From assembly GCF_006636215.1 (NCBI RefSeq), contig NZ_VIFM01000009.1:29941-93940 (forward strand): a stretch of DNA of 64,000 nt. Direction: 5' to 3'. Origin of the DNA: Myxococcus llanfairpwllgwyngyllgogerychwyrndrobwllllantysiliogogogochensis. GTDB taxonomy: Bacteria; Myxococcota; Myxococcia; Myxococcales; Myxococcaceae. The position numbers and the translations under genes are program-made. Shown one piece after another: positions 60,145 through 64,000 of this stretch (positions within the stretch are counted from its first letter, which is position 1; the number at the start of each line of letters is the position of its first letter). A model generated the notes under the pieces. It was given only the letters and a program-made list of their open reading frames with translations, was not told the DNA's origin and ran no database searches.

Positions 60145-60942
60145 GTGTCCAACACCGCAGGGCTGACCGCGGCCTCCCGCCTCAAAGTCGTTTCCGCTGG
60201 CCTGACGGACGTCGGGCGGAAGCGCAACCACAACGAGGACAGTTTCCTCATCGACGATGAGCTGCAGCTCTACGTCGTGGCGGATGGAATGGGCGGCCAT
60301 GCCGGCGGCGGTACCGCGTCGCGCATCGCCGTCGAGACCATCGACAAGGAGCTCCGGCGGGCTCGGGAGGGAAAGGACAATCCGTTCCTGTCCGTGCCCA
60401 ACCTCCAGGACTCACCGATACCGGAGGCCCTGCGCACGGCCGTGGAGAAGGCGTGTCTCGCCATCTACACGGCGGCGCAGGAAGACCCACGGCTGTCCGG
60501 CATGGGCACCACGGTGATTTCCCTCGTGGTGCGCGATGAGCACGCCTTCTTCGCCCACGTGGGTGACAGCCGCGCGTACCTCATCCGGGGCGACCTCATC
60601 CAGCAGATCTCCGAGGACCACTCGCTGGTCAACGAGCAGATCAAGGCGGGGATGATTACGCCGGAGGAGGCCAAGCACTCCCGCTACAAGAACATCATCA
60701 CCCGCTCCGTGGGCTTCGAAGAGGAAGTCCAGGTGGACGTGATGGGGCTCGTCTCCGAGCCCGGCGACGTGTTCCTGCTGTGTTCGGACGGCCTGGCCAA
60801 CATGCTCGAGGACCGCGAAATCCACGAGGTCGTGGCCCAGGCGCAGAGCTTCGAGGACGTGCCCAAGCGTCTCGTCGACTTCGCCAACGAGCGCGGCGGC
60901 GACGACAACATCACCGTCATCGTGGTGCGGGTCGCCCCCTGA
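60145..60942 (+). CDS. PP2C-type serine/threonine phosphatase
   Basis: The 265-residue metal-dependent phosphatase has AGLTDVGRKRNHNEDSF, VVADGMGGHAGG with metal-binding Asp, MGTTVISLVV, HVGDSRAYL, EDHSLVNEQ, LCSDGLANML and GGDDNITVIVV, the ordered PP2C motifs. It should reverse the action of eukaryote-like Ser/Thr kinases, which are abundant in myxobacteria. It is soluble. The start is GTG at 60145 or GTG 60103 (the latter has AAGG at good spacing). Confidence 0.92.
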   Translation: MSNTAGLTAASRLKVVSAGLTDVGRKRNHNEDSFLIDDELQLYVVADGMGGHAGGGTASRIAVETIDKELRRAREGKDNPFLSVPNLQDSPIPEALRTAVEKACLAIYTAAQEDPRLSGMGTTVISLVVRDEHAFFAHVGDSRAYLIRGDLIQQISEDHSLVNEQIKAGMITPEEAKHSRYKNIITRSVGFEEEVQVDVMGLVSEPGDVFLLCSDGLANMLEDREIHEVVAQAQSFEDVPKRLVDFANERGGDDNITVIVVRVAP

Positions 60943-60991
60943 GGCACCCGGCCCCGTGGCCGACAAACACCTCGTCAGGTCACTGTTGACC

Positions 60992-61036
60992 TTGACACTC
61001 TTGGAAACTGAATGGTAGCTGCCCAAACGTTTCCAA
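60992..61036 (+). promoter_or_regulatory. TTGACA box and inverted repeat before the M23 gene
   Basis: A perfect TTGACA lies at 60992-60997, but the -10 region is weak. TTGGAAAC (61001-61008) and GTTTCCAA (61029-61036) form a perfect 8-bp inverted repeat 20 bases apart across the expected -10, a possible operator of the peptidase gene at 61158. The rest of the 215-base gap holds nothing I recognise. Confidence 0.35.
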
Positions 61037-61157
61037 CCCTGGCAGACGTCGCCGGGAGACGAAGCAGGCGGGGTGTGGCGGTGGGGGGAGGTGTTGGGCG
61101 ACACGGAGCGACTTAGCTTCTGGCGCCGGATGTCCCACGCAAGCAGGGAGCTGTCCC

Positions 61158-62075
61158 GTGGCGAAAAAGTCCTTCACGTTGATGGTGATCCCGGACCATG
61201 ACGCGCCGGTGAAGCGGTACACCATCCAACGCTCGTTCCTGATGCAGGTGGGGATGGGGTTGATGCTGGTGGTGGGACTGAGCGCGGGTGCGAGCATCCA
61301 CTACTTCCAGGTGGCGGCGGACGCCTCCGAGAACCGCATCCTCCGCGAGGAGAACCTGACGCTGCGCTCGCAGCTCAAGTCGGTGCGGGAGCGAATCGAG
61401 CACATCGGCTCCACGTTGGACCGGGTGGAGCGGTTCGACCAGAAGCTCCGGGCAATGACGCTGCTGTCGGACCCGCAGCGCAACCTGGCCATGGGCCCCA
61501 CGGAGCCGGAAGCGGGCACCCAGGTGCCGACGACGGACACCCAGTTCACCCAGCTGACCACCACCGAGACGCCCAAGCTGCTGATGGGCCGGTTGGACAA
61601 GCTGAGCGCGGAGGCCACCCGTCAGGAGCAGAGCCTCCAGGAGCTGCAGGCGTACTTCCAGGACCAGAAGTCGCTGCTCGCCTCCACGCCGTCCGTCTGG
61701 CCCGCGCGCGGCTGGGTGACGAGCGACTTTGGCCAGCGAGTGGACCCGTACACCGCCGACCGCGTCATGCACGCGGGTCTCGACATCGCCGCGCCCCATG
61801 GCAAGGAAGTCTTCTCGCCGTCGGACGGCACGGTGGTGTTCGCGGGCCTGGAGGGCGGCTACGGCAACGTCATCGTCGTGGACCACGGCTACGGCATCAA
61901 GACGCGCTACGGCCACCTGGCGAAGATGCTGGTGAAGGCGGGAGACCGCGTGAAGCGCGGCTCGCTCATCGCCGCGGTCGGCAACACGGGCCGCTCCACC
62001 GGACCGCATCTGCACTACGAGGTCCGCGTCAACGGCATCCCCCAGAACCCGCGCAAGTTCATCCTCGAGGAGTAG
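61158..62075 (+). CDS. membrane-anchored M23 (LytM-type) peptidase
   Basis: The 305-residue protein has one N-terminal membrane helix (about 30-48) and a coiled-coil periplasmic stalk (about 52-175). The M23 domain (about 185-305) has metal ligands in HAGLDIAAPHG, the YGHLAKM His and HLHYEV. With all ligands present it should cut peptidoglycan peptide bridges, so it is a likely cell-wall hydrolase of the periplasm. The start is GTG at 61158 with GGGAG upstream. Confidence 0.92.
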   Translation: MAKKSFTLMVIPDHDAPVKRYTIQRSFLMQVGMGLMLVVGLSAGASIHYFQVAADASENRILREENLTLRSQLKSVRERIEHIGSTLDRVERFDQKLRAMTLLSDPQRNLAMGPTEPEAGTQVPTTDTQFTQLTTTETPKLLMGRLDKLSAEATRQEQSLQELQAYFQDQKSLLASTPSVWPARGWVTSDFGQRVDPYTADRVMHAGLDIAAPHGKEVFSPSDGTVVFAGLEGGYGNVIVVDHGYGIKTRYGHLAKMLVKAGDRVKRGSLIAAVGNTGRSTGPHLHYEVRVNGIPQNPRKFILEE

Positions 62076-62193
62076 TCCTCGGAGTGCGCGGTGCCTCCCG
62101 GGCCTGGCTCGGGAGGGTGGTTGCGGGTGTTGAACCCCAGGGACGTCGGGCCTTCTGGCTCGCCCCTGGGACGCAGAGTCCCCCTGGCCTTCC

Positions 62194-62904
62194 TCAACGA
62201 GAGAGCGTGGCGGGCCCTGGGATGGATGCGTCCAGCCGGAGCCGTCGCTGCTGGAGTCCATCGGCGCGTCCGCTGCGCTGCATGACGTGGGCGCGCTCCA
62301 GTTCGGCCCAGAGCAGCGGGCCCAGCACCTGCCAGTGCGAGGGCGAGTCCACCGTCACCTCCAGCAGGCTCACCGTCCAGTTCGGGGCGTCCGTGTCGGG
62401 CGTGCCCTCGGGGAGCACCCGGCGCACGTCGCGTGAGAGGCGCTCGTGGGTGGGGCCAGCCAGGTCCGCGCTCACGGTGAGCTGCGAGGTGGGCACCAGC
62501 AGCGCGGCGAAGGCGTCCGGGTGCAGGCGAATCACCTTGGCGCCCGGGTACTGCGCGGCGAGCGACTCCACGGTGGCGCGCAGAATCGCGTCGCCAATGG
62601 CGAAGCCGAAGCGGGCGTTGAGGGAAATCATCTCCTTCACATCCGCGATGACGGCGCCCACGCGCCAGCCGTCATGGTGCGCATGCGTGGACAGGTCGTA
62701 CTCCTCCTTCAGGAGACTCCCCTGCGTGAGGGCGGGGACCTGGAGCGCGCCCGTCTTCGGGTCCGGGTGGCCGCGACGGGCCTGCTCGGCCTGGAGGAGC
62801 ACCTCGACGGCGGCCTGCACGGGCGCCTGGGGGCTGCGGGTCAGCACCCAGGGGTGGAGGGCGATGAGGGCGGTGGCGGTGGCGTCGTCGAGCGGATAGG
62901 GCAT
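62194..62904 (-). CDS. degenerate GGDEF-domain protein
   Basis: The 236-residue soluble protein keeps the GGDEF fold but not the active site: ADVKEMISLNARFGFAIGDAIL matches the DxDxFKxxND..GHxxGD helix of diguanylate cyclases, while the signature strand reads VIRLHPDAFAALL, with HPDAF in place of GGDEF. It cannot be expected to make c-di-GMP. It may bind GTP or c-di-GMP or act as a partner protein. An N-terminal helical part (about 1-70) is unassigned. Confidence 0.75.
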   Translation of the reverse strand: MPYPLDDATATALIALHPWVLTRSPQAPVQAAVEVLLQAEQARRGHPDPKTGALQVPALTQGSLLKEEYDLSTHAHHDGWRVGAVIADVKEMISLNARFGFAIGDAILRATVESLAAQYPGAKVIRLHPDAFAALLVPTSQLTVSADLAGPTHERLSRDVRRVLPEGTPDTDAPNWTVSLLEVTVDSPSHWQVLGPLLWAELERAHVMQRSGRADGLQQRRLRLDASIPGPATLSR

Positions 62905-62953
62905 CTGAATCGCTTCTCTAGCGCGTCGCGAGGCCCCGCGCAGGGGCTTCCCG

Positions 62954-63976
62954 TCAGCGCAGCCGGTGGGCCGTCACCGTCACCTCATCCCGGTCATGGT
63001 AGAGCTGCCGGACGGTGAGGCCCTCCCAGCCGCCCTCCTCGACGAGCGTGTGGCGCACGCGCAGGAGGACCGGGTTCTTGTCCTTCATGGGCAGCTTGAT
63101 GTTGGCCACCAGGTGGCTTGCCCAGCCTCGGCGCCCCCACTTGGCGAGCAGCTGGGCCACCTCCAGCGGACGCCACGCCATGTCGCAGAAGAGCCAGTCT
63201 GCGGGCTCCTCGGGGGCATAGGAGAAGGCGCTCTCCTGGATGTGCTTCACCCGGCCATTCGAGGCCAGCTCGGGCATCAGCTTCGCCGGGTCCACCGCCA
63301 CCACCTTCGCGCCCCGGGCCACCAGTCGCTGCGTCCAACCCCCGGGCGCCGCGCCCAGGTCCACGCAGACGTCGCCGCGCCCCGGCTCGAAGGCCAGGCC
63401 ATCCAGCGCTTCCTCCAGCTTCATGGCGGCGCGCGAGGGGGACTCGACCTCCCGGCGCATGCGTCGCCGCCCTCCAGGGGCCAGGGACAGGGCTTCGCGC
63501 GCGGAGACCGCGCCCACGGCCGTCACGCCGTCGGGTGCCACGCACAGCGTCACCAGCCGGGCGCCGGACTCCCGCGCCCGCGCCGCGTCGTCGAGCAGCC
63601 GCTCCGAGGGCAGCCGCGTGCGCACCGCCGCCTCCAGCGCCTCCGCCACGGCCGCCAGCGTGTTGCCCCGGGGGCTGTCGGGCGTGAAGGACTGGAGGAC
63701 CCAGGGGGCCGTCCCCGGCAGGGAGACGATGGCCCGGGCCGCCGCGTCCGCCTGGACGTCGGGTGTTCCCGGAGGCAGCGAGGCGACCACCCGCCAGGCG
63801 GCGCGGGCGAAGGCGGGAACGAGGCCCGGCTGCGAGTCGCTCTCCACCAGGGCCTCTCCAAGCAGGCGAGGGGCCATGCCCGCCCAGGCCAGCTCCTCGA
63901 AGAGGTGGGGCTCGAACCCGGCCCGGCAGGTCCACAGCCAGCGGCCCACCTGGGGCGGCTGCGTCTGTGCGGGCAT
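62954..63976 (-). CDS. RlmM-like rRNA 2'-O-methyltransferase
   Basis: The 340-residue protein has an N-terminal THUMP-like RNA-binding part (about 10-160, WTCRAGFEPHLFEELAW). A C-terminal FtsJ-type domain follows: SRAAMKLEEALD, SAM motif CVDLGAAPGGWTQRL, VAVDPAKLMPEL, and the catalytic Lys-Asp-Lys-Glu set with Asp in LFCDMAWRP and Lys in VANIKLPMK. This matches RlmM, which methylates C2498 of 23S rRNA. The full length is inside the window; the start is ATG at 63976. Confidence 0.88.
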   Translation of the reverse strand: MPAQTQPPQVGRWLWTCRAGFEPHLFEELAWAGMAPRLLGEALVESDSQPGLVPAFARAAWRVVASLPPGTPDVQADAAARAIVSLPGTAPWVLQSFTPDSPRGNTLAAVAEALEAAVRTRLPSERLLDDAARARESGARLVTLCVAPDGVTAVGAVSAREALSLAPGGRRRMRREVESPSRAAMKLEEALDGLAFEPGRGDVCVDLGAAPGGWTQRLVARGAKVVAVDPAKLMPELASNGRVKHIQESAFSYAPEEPADWLFCDMAWRPLEVAQLLAKWGRRGWASHLVANIKLPMKDKNPVLLRVRHTLVEEGGWEGLTVRQLYHDRDEVTVTAHRLR

Positions 63977-64000
63977 GGGGGGAACGCGCGCCCTCGGGGG

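Overview
The window is GC-rich DNA with dense, tightly packed genes, many 4-nt ATGA/GTGA overlaps and frequent GTG starts. Several genes encode secreted lipoproteins, one gene pair is a hybrid kinase followed by an NtrC-type regulator, and other regulators carry GGDEF or PP2C domains. This profile fits a myxobacterium (Myxococcaceae, Myxococcus-like); that placement is an inference from gene content, not a database match. I see no CRISPR array, insertion sequence, prophage or rRNA.

Layout. 1-11 kb: a desaturase cut by the left edge, a duplicated membrane protein (DUF6766 type), an Old Yellow Enzyme, two outer-membrane proteins, a Tat-exported and a Sec-exported hydrolase, a decayed GFA-family gene, a small Cys-rich lipoprotein and a Cys/His-motif protein. 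11.1-11.4 kb: a tRNA-Val/tRNA-Asp unit with its own promoter and terminator. 11.4-26.4 kb: a large alpha-glucan (starch/maltodextrin) locus. On the minus strand lies a malK - malE::malF fusion - malG - giant repeat lipoprotein operon. Divergent from it lie a debranching-type GH13 lipoprotein, a beta-barrel and an alpha-amylase lipoprotein with a CBM20-like end. A branching-enzyme-like GH13 lipoprotein sits apart at 47.2 kb. 26.4-33 kb: hemE, a secreted protein and fadIJ with a clear promoter and palindrome. 33-37 kb: a PIG-V-like glycosyltransferase, a methyltransferase, a ChbG/YdjC deacetylase and a DPM-like glycosyltransferase. 37-41 kb: a diguanylate cyclase and a two-component pair. 41-47 kb: rarA, nadK, a YdcF-like protein, an ethylene-forming enzyme homologue and a 5'-nucleotidase-like protein. 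49-54.8 kb: a tetR-MFS-coaD-MBL operon, a homologue of cofactor-free quinolone dioxygenases, and a hydroxyacid dehydrogenase-apt pair. 54.9-64 kb: a SWIM/SNF2 helicase, recN, a PP2C phosphatase, an M23 peptidase, a degenerate GGDEF protein and an RlmM-like methyltransferase.

How genes work together. The alpha-glucan locus reads as a complete uptake route. Surface lipoproteins (giant repeat protein, amylase, debranching enzyme) would bind and cut polysaccharide, the beta-barrel could pass oligosaccharides, and an ABC importer with its binding protein fused to the permease would bring them in. The most striking single gene is the ethylene-forming enzyme homologue at 44.1-45.2 kb, in which every active-site residue I can place is kept except one conservative Val-to-Leu change.
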